Source of the DNA: Chryseomicrobium aureum
GTDB lineage: Bacteria > Bacillota > Bacilli > Bacillales_A > Planococcaceae
Assembly: GCF_016909155.1 (NCBI RefSeq)
Contig: NZ_JAFBFG010000007.1
Location: 37,982-101,981 of the forward strand
Direction of reading: 5' to 3'
DNA: 64,000 nucleotides
The notes under the pieces are model-generated. The model was not told where the DNA came from. It did not search any database and saw only the letters and a program-made list of their open reading frames with translations. The position numbers and the translations under genes are program-made. Positions 35,591 to 42,991 of this stretch are shown piece by piece (the first letter of the stretch is position 1; each line of letters opens with the position of its first letter).

Positions 35591-36924
35591 GCACGTGTCC
35601 ACTCCTTTCGTGTAAATATGGCCGCTTGTGTTGGAGACCCGAAATCAGAATGATGCTCGCCAATGCCATAAAATGTGAGGGTATAAATAGTGTGTAGGTT
35701 CATTTGTTCACACCAATTTTGAAATTCAGAACGCGTCCACTCGAATCGATGATCGGTATGCCGAGATGTTTCTAGGCCATACACGGTATTGTACTCGCGG
35801 TTTGGTGTGGTCAAAATCAATTGTTTTGGGAAGTAATCGTGCAAGATTGTATTGAAGATGCTTGGTAAACGTTCTTCTTCGATATGCTCGATGACTTCAC
35901 ATAACACGATAGCGCCTTTGTCTTTCCACTGCGCGTCGTAGTAGAACAATGAGCCCCATGTCGCTTCCGGAACTGAACAACCAATTCGATTAGTCAAAGC
36001 TTCAAAACGCTTTTGCGCTTTTTTAAGTGCTCGTGCAGATGGTTCAACCGCCCAAATTTGCTCTACCCCAGGAACAAAAGCAAGTCGTTCAGCAAGCTTC
36101 CCTTCTCCTGCTCCAAAATCGACAACAGAACGCACACGGAGAGCATCGATTTGTTCTGCAATCCAGTCGTAACGCGCATCATTCAAACGTGGCGATTCAT
36201 CACCGCCAGAACGTTTAGGAATGAACTGTTCAATCAATCCTGGAAACTTCAAATACTTCCGCACGATTTCATCACGAAGTGGGTGCGTGTCTAGCCATCC
36301 TGCACCATATCGCTTCAATTTTTCAATTTGATCGTTATCGAGGAAGTGGTGGCTGTCGGCATCTAAAACCGGTAATAAAATCCACAGCTGTGAGAGAAGT
36401 TCTTTCAACGAAACAGTTCCTTCTAAAGTCAATAAAAAAACAGACTTACGAGCTACTTCGGTTAACACAGTTTCCTCCGGTGGATGTGTATAGGTGACCG
36501 TGTATCCCAGCGACTCGAAAAGTTGCGATACAGTTGTTATCGGCATGGCCGTTGCCACAGGACCTACTGTAATCGTGAATGGAAACTTGTACTCCACCCA
36601 CTCCGTCCATTCTTCTTTTACTTTTCCATTTAGCGCTGTTCCTAGTGTGGTACGAATAAGCGAAAGAAATACGGTGTTTGTGACGATATTTCGATCATGT
36701 ATGTAGTGCGTGATATCCATAGGGCCATTCGATGATTTCGTCCACGACATCGGATCGGTTTCGACGTAAATAAGTGCATCTACTTGGTTTTCATCTGCTT
36801 TTAAATAAGTAAAACGAACAGACTGCTCTTTTTCTCGGCGTTCATGACGGCGCCCTGGATGTTTTGCGAAAAGATGAGTGAGTACATTGGCGTGTGGTGA
36901 AGCTGTACGAATGCGTAAGTGCAT
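35587..36924 (-). CDS. hen1: RNA 3'-terminal 2'-O-methyltransferase Hen1
   Basis: A 445-residue protein. The N-terminal half is the bacterial Hen1 domain that helps activate the Pnkp ligase (LRIRTASPHANVLTHLFAKHP, DPMSWTKSSNGPMDITHYIH). The C-terminal half is an SAM methyltransferase with VDFGAGEGKLAERL for SAM, the metal-binding CEVIEHIEEERL, and TTPNREYN followed by the HTDHRFEW histidines. It methylates the 2'-OH at a repaired break so the same toxin cannot recut. The ATG at 36924 follows AAGGAGG; the longer frame to 36987 has none. A TATACT-like -10 lies at 36950-36955. Hen1-Pnkp is a two-gene operon. Confidence 0.95.
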   Translation of the reverse strand: MHLRIRTASPHANVLTHLFAKHPGRRHERREKEQSVRFTYLKADENQVDALIYVETDPMSWTKSSNGPMDITHYIHDRNIVTNTVFLSLIRTTLGTALNGKVKEEWTEWVEYKFPFTITVGPVATAMPITTVSQLFESLGYTVTYTHPPEETVLTEVARKSVFLLTLEGTVSLKELLSQLWILLPVLDADSHHFLDNDQIEKLKRYGAGWLDTHPLRDEIVRKYLKFPGLIEQFIPKRSGGDESPRLNDARYDWIAEQIDALRVRSVVDFGAGEGKLAERLAFVPGVEQIWAVEPSARALKKAQKRFEALTNRIGCSVPEATWGSLFYYDAQWKDKGAIVLCEVIEHIEEERLPSIFNTILHDYFPKQLILTTPNREYNTVYGLETSRHTDHRFEWTRSEFQNWCEQMNLHTIYTLTFYGIGEHHSDFGSPTQAAIFTRKEWTRA

Positions 36925-36976
36925 AGGTCGGCGCCTCCTTTTTTCTATAAGTATAGCCCATTTTATGTAAAGAAAC

Positions 36977-36999
36977 AGCCAGCACATGATGTGCTGGCT
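36977..36999 (-). terminator. Terminator after NmrA/SDR-type gene
   Basis: AGCCAGCAC-atgat-GTGCTGGCT perfect 9-bp stem followed on the minus strand by GTTTCTTT; a weak T tract. Confidence 0.75.
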
Positions 37000-37020
37000 A
37001 CTAGTTATCTTTGTTTAATT

Positions 37021-37668
37021 TTATAGCCCACTTTTTAGCGTGTCAGCTAATGAATGGTCTCCATTTACGAGTTCAATTGATTTTTTTGAAGTGGATGAAT
37101 CGCCTACTACGTGTGCTAATGCATGTGCTACATCATGACGCGTGATGTCTCCAGGTTTTGCATCACTTCCAGCGGCGAACTTTCCAGTTGGCTCGTCATC
37201 TGTTAAAGCGCCTGGTCGTAGAATCGTCCAATCAAGCGATGACTCTTCGACGTGATGGTCTGCATAATACTTCGCCACATAATACGGTTTGATTTCGTCA
37301 CTCCACGTGCTACGGTCACCTACACCAAAAGCACTTAACATGACGTATCGTTTCACGCCAGCGTGCTCTGCTGCTTCAACCGTCTTTACGGCTCCGTCTA
37401 AGTCAATCAAGAGCGTCATGTCTTGCCCTGTACTTCCGCCTGAACCTGCTGCAAAGATAACTGCGTCGTACCCTTTCATCGCGTCAGCTAAATCCTCAAC
37501 CGTGCCTTCTAGGTCAGCGAGTACACTGTGAATCCCTTTGTCTTCAAATTCTTTTTGTTGTTCTTCTTTTCGAACCATTGCAGTGACTTCATGATGTTCG
37601 TCTTTGTGTAATGTGTGAACGAGTTCGTGTCCAACCTGTCCGTTTGCTCCAACTACAAATACCTTCAT
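37021..37668 (-). CDS. NAD(P)-binding atypical SDR protein (YhfK-like)
   Basis: A 215-residue one-domain Rossmann protein of the atypical SDR (NmrA/YhfK) group. VFVVGANGQVGHELV is the glycine-rich dinucleotide motif at the N-terminus. AVIFAAGSGG follows, then YVMLSAFGVGD, with a Y-V-A-K-Y-Y active-site-like segment (PYYVAKYYADHHVE) and LDWTILRPGALTDDE. Such proteins act as NAD(P)H-dependent reductases or redox-state sensors; the substrate is unknown. The ATG at 37668 follows AAAGGAGAG. It has its own terminator. Confidence 0.87.
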   Translation of the reverse strand: MKVFVVGANGQVGHELVHTLHKDEHHEVTAMVRKEEQQKEFEDKGIHSVLADLEGTVEDLADAMKGYDAVIFAAGSGGSTGQDMTLLIDLDGAVKTVEAAEHAGVKRYVMLSAFGVGDRSTWSDEIKPYYVAKYYADHHVEESSLDWTILRPGALTDDEPTGKFAAGSDAKPGDITRHDVAHALAHVVGDSSTSKKSIELVNGDHSLADTLKSGL

Positions 37669-37705
37669 GTGAAATCTCTCCTTTTTGTTCGATCTCACAG
37701 CAACA

Positions 37706-37909
37706 TCAACAGCTCCAGCTTCTCTTTTTCGCTAGATGCGTCACCGATTTCTCCATAGCAAAATATGCAATCACAAGAATCACGAGTGCCATCAACGGAT
37801 GGTCGAGTATGGGTGCGCTAGATTTTGTAGCAACCCACAGACTGCCTAAACCCGCTAAGTATGCACTGAAAATTCCTGCCCCGTAGAGAAGGTTTTTTGT
37901 ACATCTCAT
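37706..37909 (-). CDS. Small two-helix membrane protein
   Basis: A 67-residue protein with two hydrophobic helices, LLYGAGIFSAYLAGLGSLWVA and HPLMALVILVIAYFAM, joined by a short TKSSAPILD loop, ending basic (HLAKKRSWSC). A GGTGGGAATCAC ribosome site precedes the ATG. No family assignment is possible by eye. It lies 37 bases upstream of the SDR gene on the same strand and may share its mRNA. Confidence 0.6.
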   Translation of the reverse strand: MRCTKNLLYGAGIFSAYLAGLGSLWVATKSSAPILDHPLMALVILVIAYFAMEKSVTHLAKKRSWSC

Positions 37910-37970
37910 GTGATTCCCACCTTTTGTATTACGCTACCATAGCTCTTACAGCTAGGACAACTTAAAGGAC

Positions 37971-38465
37971 TTACCGCTTATTTTGTTGGTATACATACGT
38001 ACGAATCGGGAGTAACCAATTTATAATCCGAAAACCAACGTATCCTAACAATACCCCTAGAGTATTTAAAAGCAGATCGTCTACATCAAAACTTCCAACC
38101 GCCATAAACCACTGAGCAAGTTCAAGACCAAGACTGAATAAAAAGCCAAAGATCACCGTTATAAGTAAATAAGGCTTCGTTCGAAACAGTAGAGGAAATA
38201 AGACACCAAACGGCAAGAATCCAATGACATTCCCTGCTAAATTAGAAAGCCTTACTGTCCACGGGATTCGTGAATCGTTCCAGTACAAACGAATGGTTTC
38301 AAACAATGTGAAGTTATTGGTGGTCCATTCACTTGGGCGTTCCCGTTCAAAGATATTGGTAACCGCACTTTGAGCATCCATTTCTTTTAATACGACTAAC
38401 TGAACAATGACAGCTAAGTAAGCTAGAAAGGTCACCCAAAGTGCACCACGTGTTACTGTTCGCAT
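37971..38465 (-). CDS. VanZ-family membrane protein
   Basis: A 164-residue protein of the VanZ-like family. It has an N-terminal helix, an extracellular loop ending FNLTLF-like, and then three helices with the family marks NLAGNVIGFLPFGVLFPLLF, LGLELAQWF and GSFDVDDLLLNTLGVLLGY. VanZ itself raises teicoplanin resistance; most chromosomal homologues have unknown roles. A second member of similar size is at 46736-47233 with the same GSFDVDD motif. It is preceded by AAGGAGAAG and lies in a run of minus-strand genes from maa downward. Confidence 0.88.
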   Translation of the reverse strand: MRTVTRGALWVTFLAYLAVIVQLVVLKEMDAQSAVTNIFERERPSEWTTNNFTLFETIRLYWNDSRIPWTVRLSNLAGNVIGFLPFGVLFPLLFRTKPYLLITVIFGFLFSLGLELAQWFMAVGSFDVDDLLLNTLGVLLGYVGFRIINWLLPIRTYVYQQNKR

Positions 38466-38477
38466 ATAAACTTCTCC

Positions 38478-38954
38478 TTACAACTCCTCCCTATAGCGGG
38501 CCATAGGGTCATTCAACGTGTTGTACCCGTTTCTCTCGTAAACTATGCGTCCCTCGTCACTTGGCCATACAATTGTAAATTCTGCTTCGTGCAAATCCAA
38601 CCAGTTATTGACCACTCTTAACAACTGACCTCCAATCCCTTTCGCTCGAAAAGCAGGTTTTGTGTAGACATTCGTCATCCAGTAAAATTGCTGAGGTTTT
38701 CGTTCTGGACGAATAACTTTGTTGATGCGTTGTAAGTAAATGTGAGAGACAATCTCTCCATCCACTTCCGCTACCCAAATCAACCACCGATTGTCCGTTG
38801 AAAACAACTCTTCTTGTGCAAGGAACTCCCTACAAAAGCGTTCCTTGGCTTCTTCGGACTGATCAAGTTCTTTGTCTTCTGCTGTGAACGCAAATCGCAT
38901 ATCAGCTAACGTTCGTGCATCTTGTTTGTCTGCCAATCGAACAGTTATGTCCAC
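38478..38954 (-). CDS. GNAT-family N-acetyltransferase
   Basis: A 158-residue acetyltransferase. VRLADKQDARTLADMRF is the usual GNAT N-terminal strand and helix. The acetyl-CoA loop is MTNVYTKPAFRAKGIGGQLLRVV, and IVWPSDEGRIVYERNGY gives the C-terminal motif B. The start codon is GTG at 38954, placed directly after the stop of the SDR gene, with GGGGGAT as ribosome site inside that gene's end. The substrate is unknown. It is tightly linked to the benzil-reductase-like gene. Confidence 0.87.
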   Translation of the reverse strand: MDITVRLADKQDARTLADMRFAFTAEDKELDQSEEAKERFCREFLAQEELFSTDNRWLIWVAEVDGEIVSHIYLQRINKVIRPERKPQQFYWMTNVYTKPAFRAKGIGGQLLRVVNNWLDLHEAEFTIVWPSDEGRIVYERNGYNTLNDPMARYREEL

Positions 38955-39695
38955 TCAGTTATCCCCCAATAGTTCTGTTACCGTATAAATACGGCCGTTT
39001 TCAACAGGGCCGTTCGTCACCAAACTGACTAGCGCATCCGCTACTGTGCGCGGTGCACGAAGATCCCCTTTTTGCTTTAACTCTTTAAAACGCCCAACAT
39101 CCGCAAACGCTTCTTCCGACGAACTGCGGATTGTTTGCTGCATACCTGTATCCATCACACCTGGATTGTAGGCAATCACTCGGTGTTCACTGCTCGCTTG
39201 GTCTAGTTCTAAACCCGTTACTTGCGTGTGCATGTTGATTGCAGCTTTTGTACTGTTATAGACGCTCCATCCTGAAATCGGACGAGAGCCTGCACCTGAG
39301 GTGACATTTACAATTGTCAAAGTGCCCGTCCACTGTTTAGCTTTTGCAAGCCAGACATTTGTCATCATCATCGGTGCCAGTACATTAACTCGAAACGCAA
39401 TTTCTACTCGATCAGCGTCCAGTTTCCCAACACGTTCAATCGGGTCGATGACACTCGCATTGTGAATGATCGTGACGTCTTGCGCACCGCTCTTCTCAAT
39501 TTCTTGCCATATATGTTCAGCAGCCGTCAATGGTACTCCAGACTGCGACAAATCATAAAGTAAAGATGTAAACGCCTCGCGACTTTCTGTTTCCGAACGA
39601 GACAAGCCGATGACCGGAATCCCTTTTTCTAAAAAGCTATCGACTAATCCGTCCCCAAGTCCTTTTGATGCCCCCGTAACAATTGCTAGTTGCAT
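38955..39695 (-). CDS. Short-chain dehydrogenase, YueD/benzil reductase-like
   Basis: A 246-residue classical SDR. It shows the TGASKGLG cofactor motif, NAS (IIHNASVIDPIERVG), a catalytic Ser in VNVTSGAGSRP and YNSTKAA with Tyr and Lys, then NPGVMDTGMQ. The sequence style and length resemble B. subtilis YueD, an NADPH-dependent (S)-benzoin-forming reductase; sepiapterin reductases are related. Physiological substrates are unknown. AGGAGGAG precedes the ATG. It abuts the acetyltransferase gene without spacing. Confidence 0.87.
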   Translation of the reverse strand: MQLAIVTGASKGLGDGLVDSFLEKGIPVIGLSRSETESREAFTSLLYDLSQSGVPLTAAEHIWQEIEKSGAQDVTIIHNASVIDPIERVGKLDADRVEIAFRVNVLAPMMMTNVWLAKAKQWTGTLTIVNVTSGAGSRPISGWSVYNSTKAAINMHTQVTGLELDQASSEHRVIAYNPGVMDTGMQQTIRSSSEEAFADVGRFKELKQKGDLRAPRTVADALVSLVTNGPVENGRIYTVTELLGDN

Positions 39696-39729
39696 TTAAA
39701 CTCCTCCTAACGGTTTACTTCACGAATAC

Positions 39730-40089
39730 TCATTGTCCTTCACTTTCTGGTACATCATGCAAACTGATTTCTCCACGCAAAGAAGTCAACATGATCTGAT
39801 AGTCACCTTTTTCATAGAAACGCGTTGGTCCTTGTTTAGATGTCTGTTCCCATCCACGTTGCCAAATGATGAGCCGATAGCTTAGTGGAATATCTCCATC
39901 TGCCTCAGCTTTGTCCCAACTATAAATCGTGAGGCCCTCTGTTTTTTCAATTTGCTCCGCATCTTTTGCAATCGGGAACCCCGCGTGAGCACCCGAAGAT
40001 TGATAGTGACTCGTCTGATAAGCATAGCCGATAATGACAACATTGATGACCAAGAGAGCTATGAATATGAGCAACTTCCACCGTTTCAT
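39730..40089 (-). CDS. Membrane-anchored extracellular protein of unknown function
   Basis: A 119-residue protein with an N-terminal hydrophobic anchor (LLIFIALLVINVVIIGYAY) and an extracellular part. That part holds AKDAEQIEKTEGLTIYSWDKA, then YRLIIWQRGWEQTSKQGP and FYEKGDYQIMLTSLRGEISL, which looks like a small beta-sheet domain. It has no cysteine for a lipobox. The ATG overlaps the upstream gene's stop by 4 bases, so it belongs to the maa operon. I do not recognise a family. Confidence 0.7.
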   Translation of the reverse strand: MKRWKLLIFIALLVINVVIIGYAYQTSHYQSSGAHAGFPIAKDAEQIEKTEGLTIYSWDKAEADGDIPLSYRLIIWQRGWEQTSKQGPTRFYEKGDYQIMLTSLRGEISLHDVPESEGQ

Positions 40090-40286
40090 GTCTTTTTCCC
40101 CTTTCGGTATCGATAGGTTTCAAAAATCGCAAGTCCTAATAAGATGCATGTGACGACCACATAAATCCAAAATGTACCGACTTCTTGCAGTTCCGTGCGG
40201 TATAAAAAGATAAAAATGAGAGCCGCTATAGATACGATGTAATGAAAGAACATTAGCATCAATCGGCGGTCTGTTGTTTTAGTCAT
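40086..40286 (-). CDS. Small two-helix membrane protein
   Basis: A 66-residue protein with two helices, [21 protein letters not shown] and [20 protein letters not shown], and a basic C-terminus (RYRKGKKT). It overlaps both neighbours by 4 bases (ATGA), so it is co-translated between the maltose-acetyltransferase-like gene and the anchored protein. The function is unknown. It may partner the anchored protein encoded next. Confidence 0.72.
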   Translation of the reverse strand: MTKTTDRRLMLMFFHYIVSIAALIFIFLYRTELQEVGTFWIYVVVTCILLGLAIFETYRYRKGKKT

Positions 40287-40852
40287 TGTGCACTTTCCTC
40301 TACTAAGTTTTTTAAAATCCGAGCAGGATTGCCTCCTACCACAGCATCATTTGGTATATCTTTTGTAACTACAGCTCCGGAAGCTATCACAACCCGGTCG
40401 CCGACTGTGACACCCGGCATAATAAGTGCGCCTCCACCAATCCAGACGTCGTCTCCTATTTTTACCGGAATGGCATATTCACGGCCAGAGGAGCGTTCTA
40501 CAGGATCTAAAGGATGTGTAGCTGTATAGATGTGAACACCTGGCCCTAGCATGCAGCGGTCCCCAAAACGAATTTCACAAACGTCTAAAAATACACAGTC
40601 AAAGTTAGCAAAAAAGGCCGTACCTGTATGGATGTTATATCCATAATCCACGCGAATGCTCGGCTCGATAGTTGGTGGTTCTTTCGTGTCTCCTAAAAGT
40701 TCAGTTAGAATTTCGGTTCGACGCGCTGTTTCTTCCGGAAGTGTTTGATTGTAGCTATGTACAAGTTGTCGCGCACGATTTCGTTCGGCAACTAATTGTG
40801 GGTCAGCAGCCAGGTACATTTCACCTGCCAGCATCTTTTCTTTTTCAGTCAT
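40283..40852 (-). CDS. maa: Maltose/galactoside O-acetyltransferase-like enzyme
   Basis: A 189-residue acetyltransferase of the left-handed beta-helix (hexapeptide) type. [17 protein letters not shown] is the maltose-acetyltransferase N-terminal domain. The hexapeptide coil follows, with [27 protein letters not shown] carrying the catalytic histidine, and [20 protein letters not shown]. It transfers acetyl from CoA to sugars. The start at 40852 (MTEKEKM) follows AAAGGGGTG; the frame to 40903 is not needed. It is first in an operon with two small membrane proteins. Confidence 0.9.
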   Translation of the reverse strand: MTEKEKMLAGEMYLAADPQLVAERNRARQLVHSYNQTLPEETARRTEILTELLGDTKEPPTIEPSIRVDYGYNIHTGTAFFANFDCVFLDVCEIRFGDRCMLGPGVHIYTATHPLDPVERSSGREYAIPVKIGDDVWIGGGALIMPGVTVGDRVVIASGAVVTKDIPNDAVVGGNPARILKNLVEESAQ

Positions 40853-40912
40853 GGTGCTCACACCCCTTTTCGTCATTATCTCGAAAACGCGAGGAAAATA
40901 CAAAAGAGACCT

Positions 40913-41077
40913 TGATTACTAAAAGAACTTTCTAGAAAAGATTTTGGGAAGTTTGCGCTTTAGCGCCCGAATTTGCTCAATTAACGACCGAACGTCTCTC
41001 ATTAGCGCCCCAACTTCCCTACTTAACGACCGAGTTCTCCTCATTAACGCCCCTACTGATGTTATGGAAACTAACTC
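40913..41077 (+). repeat. Element F: five-unit 21-bp phased repeat, word TTAGCGCCC/TTAACGACC
   Basis: Word positions 40960, 40981, 41002, 41023 and 41044 are exactly 21 bp apart, alternating TTAGCGCCC and TTAACGACC with TTAACGCCC last. ACTTTCTAGAAAAG lies at the left end and TTATGGAAACTAAC at 41062. A clear GAGCGAGCGTTC core is not seen. It is the only copy of this word in the window. Confidence 0.85.
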
Positions 41078-41095
41078 GCTCGAACCCTACAAAAA

Positions 41096-41122
41096 ATCCG
41101 CCCAAATTCACTCTGGGCGGAT
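41096..41122 (-). terminator. Terminator after RDD-like gene
   Basis: ATCCGCCCA-aattcactc-TGGGCGGAT perfect 9-bp stem followed by TTTTTT on the minus strand. Confidence 0.9.
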
Positions 41123-41127
41123 GGATC

Positions 41128-41529
41128 TTATACTTCGCGGACTACGACCCCAAATTTTCGGTCGTGTGGAAACTCGCTTCCATCTGTCCCTTCAAAGCCT
41201 TTGCGATCTTTCAAATAATCAAATGTGCTGAGTGTGTCACGGTAAACGGCACGCTTCAACGCTTGCTCACATGAAGGCACGCGACCATCTTCTGTTTCAA
41301 GCTTCAAGCCCATTGCTTTATAGCCAAGTGTTTGACCATTATTTTTAAACTGCAACGCCTCTAAACCCCACATGACAACTGTTGGAAGCACCGTTGCGTA
41401 GACTGCTTCTGCTGAACGATTCTTCTTCGTAATCCCTTTAAGTGCTGCTTCAAGTGTCAACGATACGGCTGTAGCGACTGCTGTGTCGATTAATACTGCT
41501 TTTGTTCGTTTTTTTGAAAGTTCTTTCAT
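41128..41529 (-). CDS. RDD-like membrane protein
   Basis: A 133-residue protein. RTKAVLIDTAVATAVSLTLE resembles the first helix of RDD-family proteins (Arg, then Asp). NGQTLGYKAMGLKLETEDGRVPSCEQALKRAVYRD is the family's conserved G-x-T-x-G-(Y/K)-x-x-x-G-L-(K/R) segment. The helices are less hydrophobic than usual. The ATG at 41529 overlaps the upstream gene by 4 bases and follows AAAGGGTG. Some RDD proteins act in Na+/H+ exchange; the role here is unknown. Confidence 0.75.
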   Translation of the reverse strand: MKELSKKRTKAVLIDTAVATAVSLTLEAALKGITKKNRSAEAVYATVLPTVVMWGLEALQFKNNGQTLGYKAMGLKLETEDGRVPSCEQALKRAVYRDTLSTFDYLKDRKGFEGTDGSEFPHDRKFGVVVREV

Positions 41530-41738
41530 TCTGTAACACCCTTTCTTTTTTGAGAAACCCGGTAAATAGCCCAAAGACCTGTTCCTACAACTACTGTTTG
41601 AAACAGTAAGAACACATCACCTGAACTGACTGGTGCTCTTCCAGGCAAATATGTACTCGTCAATAGATAGCCTGAAATCAGCTGGGAACAGAGAAGTAAC
41701 AAAAATACAGTGATACAAATTACAATCCAAGTCTTCAT
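41526..41738 (-). CDS. Small two-helix membrane protein
   Basis: A 70-residue protein with helices WIVICITVFLLLLCSQLISG and GDVFLLFQTVVVGTGLWAIY, ending basic (RVSQKRKGVTE). It is followed without gap by the RDD-like gene (4-base overlap), which suggests the two proteins act together. The ribosome site GAGAGG lies in the right arm of a hairpin at 41747-41770 that could limit translation. The family is unknown. Confidence 0.7.
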   Translation of the reverse strand: MKTWIVICITVFLLLLCSQLISGYLLTSTYLPGRAPVSSGDVFLLFQTVVVGTGLWAIYRVSQKRKGVTE

Positions 41739-41746
41739 ACGATCAC

Positions 41747-41770
41747 CTCTCTCTGTTTACGAAGAGAGGC
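41747..41770 (-). promoter_or_regulatory. Hairpin covering the ribosome site of the gene at 41738
   Basis: CCTCTCTCTGTTTACGAAGAGAGG gives a CCTCTC/GAGAGG stem. On the minus strand its 3' arm, GAGAGAGG, is the ribosome binding site of the ATG at 41738. It may lower or tune translation after the upstream yuxK-like gene; no T run follows. Confidence 0.45.
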
Positions 41771-41781
41771 TCTTAAAAGTT

Positions 41782-42180
41782 TCAATCTAAAAATCGCGTT
41801 CGGACGTTTAGTGGCGGAATACTGCATGCCTCTTTCTTCCCAAACCACTTGTACCGGTTGCGTGCAATCACCCGATATGCAGCATCTCGCAACCGCTTTG
41901 GAACGAACCTTCCGATTGAAAGCATGCGCCATGCTCCGTCCAAATAGCGTACTACCCGTAACGCAGCATCCGACTCGATATACGCATGGCCATTATCAAG
42001 GAAGATAAAACTATCTGTCTCTTCTGGTATGCGGTTTTGAGCAAGAAGCATTCGTCCTGTCTCACTTTGGAGAGAAACAAAATGGATAACTCCTTTTGAA
42101 TCGCGCTTCCATATAAATTGAACGCTGGCATCGCAGAAATTACATACGCCGTCGTACAACACAATTCGTTTCGCTTCCAT
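41782..42180 (-). CDS. yuxK: DCC-family thiol-disulfide protein (YuxK-like, DUF393)
   Basis: A 132-residue protein of the DUF393/DCC family named for D-x-x-C-x-x-C. Here that is LYDGVCNFCDASVQFIWKRD near the N-terminus. SLQSETGRMLL, SDAALRVVRYL and RDAAYRVIARNRYKWFGK are the other conserved parts. The predicted fold is thioredoxin-like and cytosolic or membrane-associated; its partner is unknown. The start at 42180 follows GGGGGGAGACAGT. It is upstream of the two membrane protein genes at 41526 and 41128. Confidence 0.9.
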   Translation of the reverse strand: MEAKRIVLYDGVCNFCDASVQFIWKRDSKGVIHFVSLQSETGRMLLAQNRIPEETDSFIFLDNGHAYIESDAALRVVRYLDGAWRMLSIGRFVPKRLRDAAYRVIARNRYKWFGKKEACSIPPLNVRTRFLD

Positions 42181-42246
42181 ACTGTCTCCCCCCTCTACTG
42201 AGTAGTTTACCATACAAAAACAGGGAATTCTTGTTATGGGTTCATA

Positions 42247-42275
42247 ACAAAAACCGCTCAGATAGACAGAACGGT
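42247..42275 (-). terminator. Likely terminator after gene 42276
   Basis: AACCGcTC ... GAaCGGTT imperfect stem with a 13-base loop, followed by a T run on the minus strand. Confidence 0.65.
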
Positions 42276-42698
42276 TTAGTCTTTATATTGTTTCACATGA
42301 CTTCGCTGATTGCGGAATGACATCATCCCTACTGCAATGATTAAAATCCCGACAATGCCGAGCATCAACGTCCATAGCGAGAAGCCACCTTCATTCGCTT
42401 CGGAATATGTCGCTTTTACAAACTCACCTGAAGACACTTCGATTGCAATAGCTTCCGAACGATTCGTGCCTTGAATGTCATACAAAAATGTTCCGACTGG
42501 ATAGACGTTGGATGCACCAGTTTGGATCTCATCCGACTCGACCGTAATCTCTCCAATGGCTGTACCCACTTCATCTGCGGCTATCACTTCAGTTGTCACA
42601 TTGTAGACTCTGCCATCATGGACAACGAATTCCGTGTCTGCTGATGCAACGAAGCTCCCTAGTAAAAACAATACGATGAAACTATGTAAGATTCTCAT
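42276..42698 (-). CDS. Exported protein with C-terminal membrane anchor
   Basis: A 140-residue protein with a signal peptide (ILHSFIVLFLLGSFVASAD), then an extracellular beta-rich region of about 80 residues (FVVHDGRVYNVTTEV, AIGEITVESDEIQTG, VYPVGTFLYDIQGTNRSEAIAIE). A C-terminal helix follows (LWTLMLGIVGILIIAVGMMSF) with a basic cytoplasmic tail. This is a type I topology. I do not recognise a family. It is encoded 16 bases after the small membrane protein gene at 42715. Confidence 0.7.
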   Translation of the reverse strand: MRILHSFIVLFLLGSFVASADTEFVVHDGRVYNVTTEVIAADEVGTAIGEITVESDEIQTGASNVYPVGTFLYDIQGTNRSEAIAIEVSSGEFVKATYSEANEGGFSLWTLMLGIVGILIIAVGMMSFRNQRSHVKQYKD

Positions 42699-42714
42699 GA
42701 TGCGTTTTCTTCAC

Positions 42715-42927
42715 CTACTCATAATGTTTTTCACGAATAAACAGTTCACTAACTTTCCAAACCGTGTACTGTGCAATCGCTACACAGAGGACCATCATGA
42801 AAATACTGAGGAGCAACACTTCTCCTCCGTTTAAGTTCGGCATGAATTCGGTCCATGCCCACTCAGCAATTTGGAAGTACACGTAAATTAACACGACCCA
42901 CAATACAAAGCGAACAAGAAACAACAT
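42715..42927 (-). CDS. Small two-helix membrane protein
   Basis: A 70-residue protein with helices FLVRFVLWVVLIYVYFQIAEW and VLLLSIFMMVLCVAIAQYTVW, separated by FMPNLNGGE. Start ATG 42927 follows GAGGTG by 5 bases. A longer frame to 43041 would overlap the end of the fusB-like gene and lacks a ribosome site. It is probably part of the same transcript as the exported protein next to it. The function is unknown. Confidence 0.65.
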   Translation of the reverse strand: MLFLVRFVLWVVLIYVYFQIAEWAWTEFMPNLNGGEVLLLSIFMMVLCVAIAQYTVWKVSELFIREKHYE

Positions 42928-42991
42928 GACCGACACCTCTTCCACTAAAGTTCTAATCTTGTAGTATTCGCTAGTGTATGGGTCGAATCCT

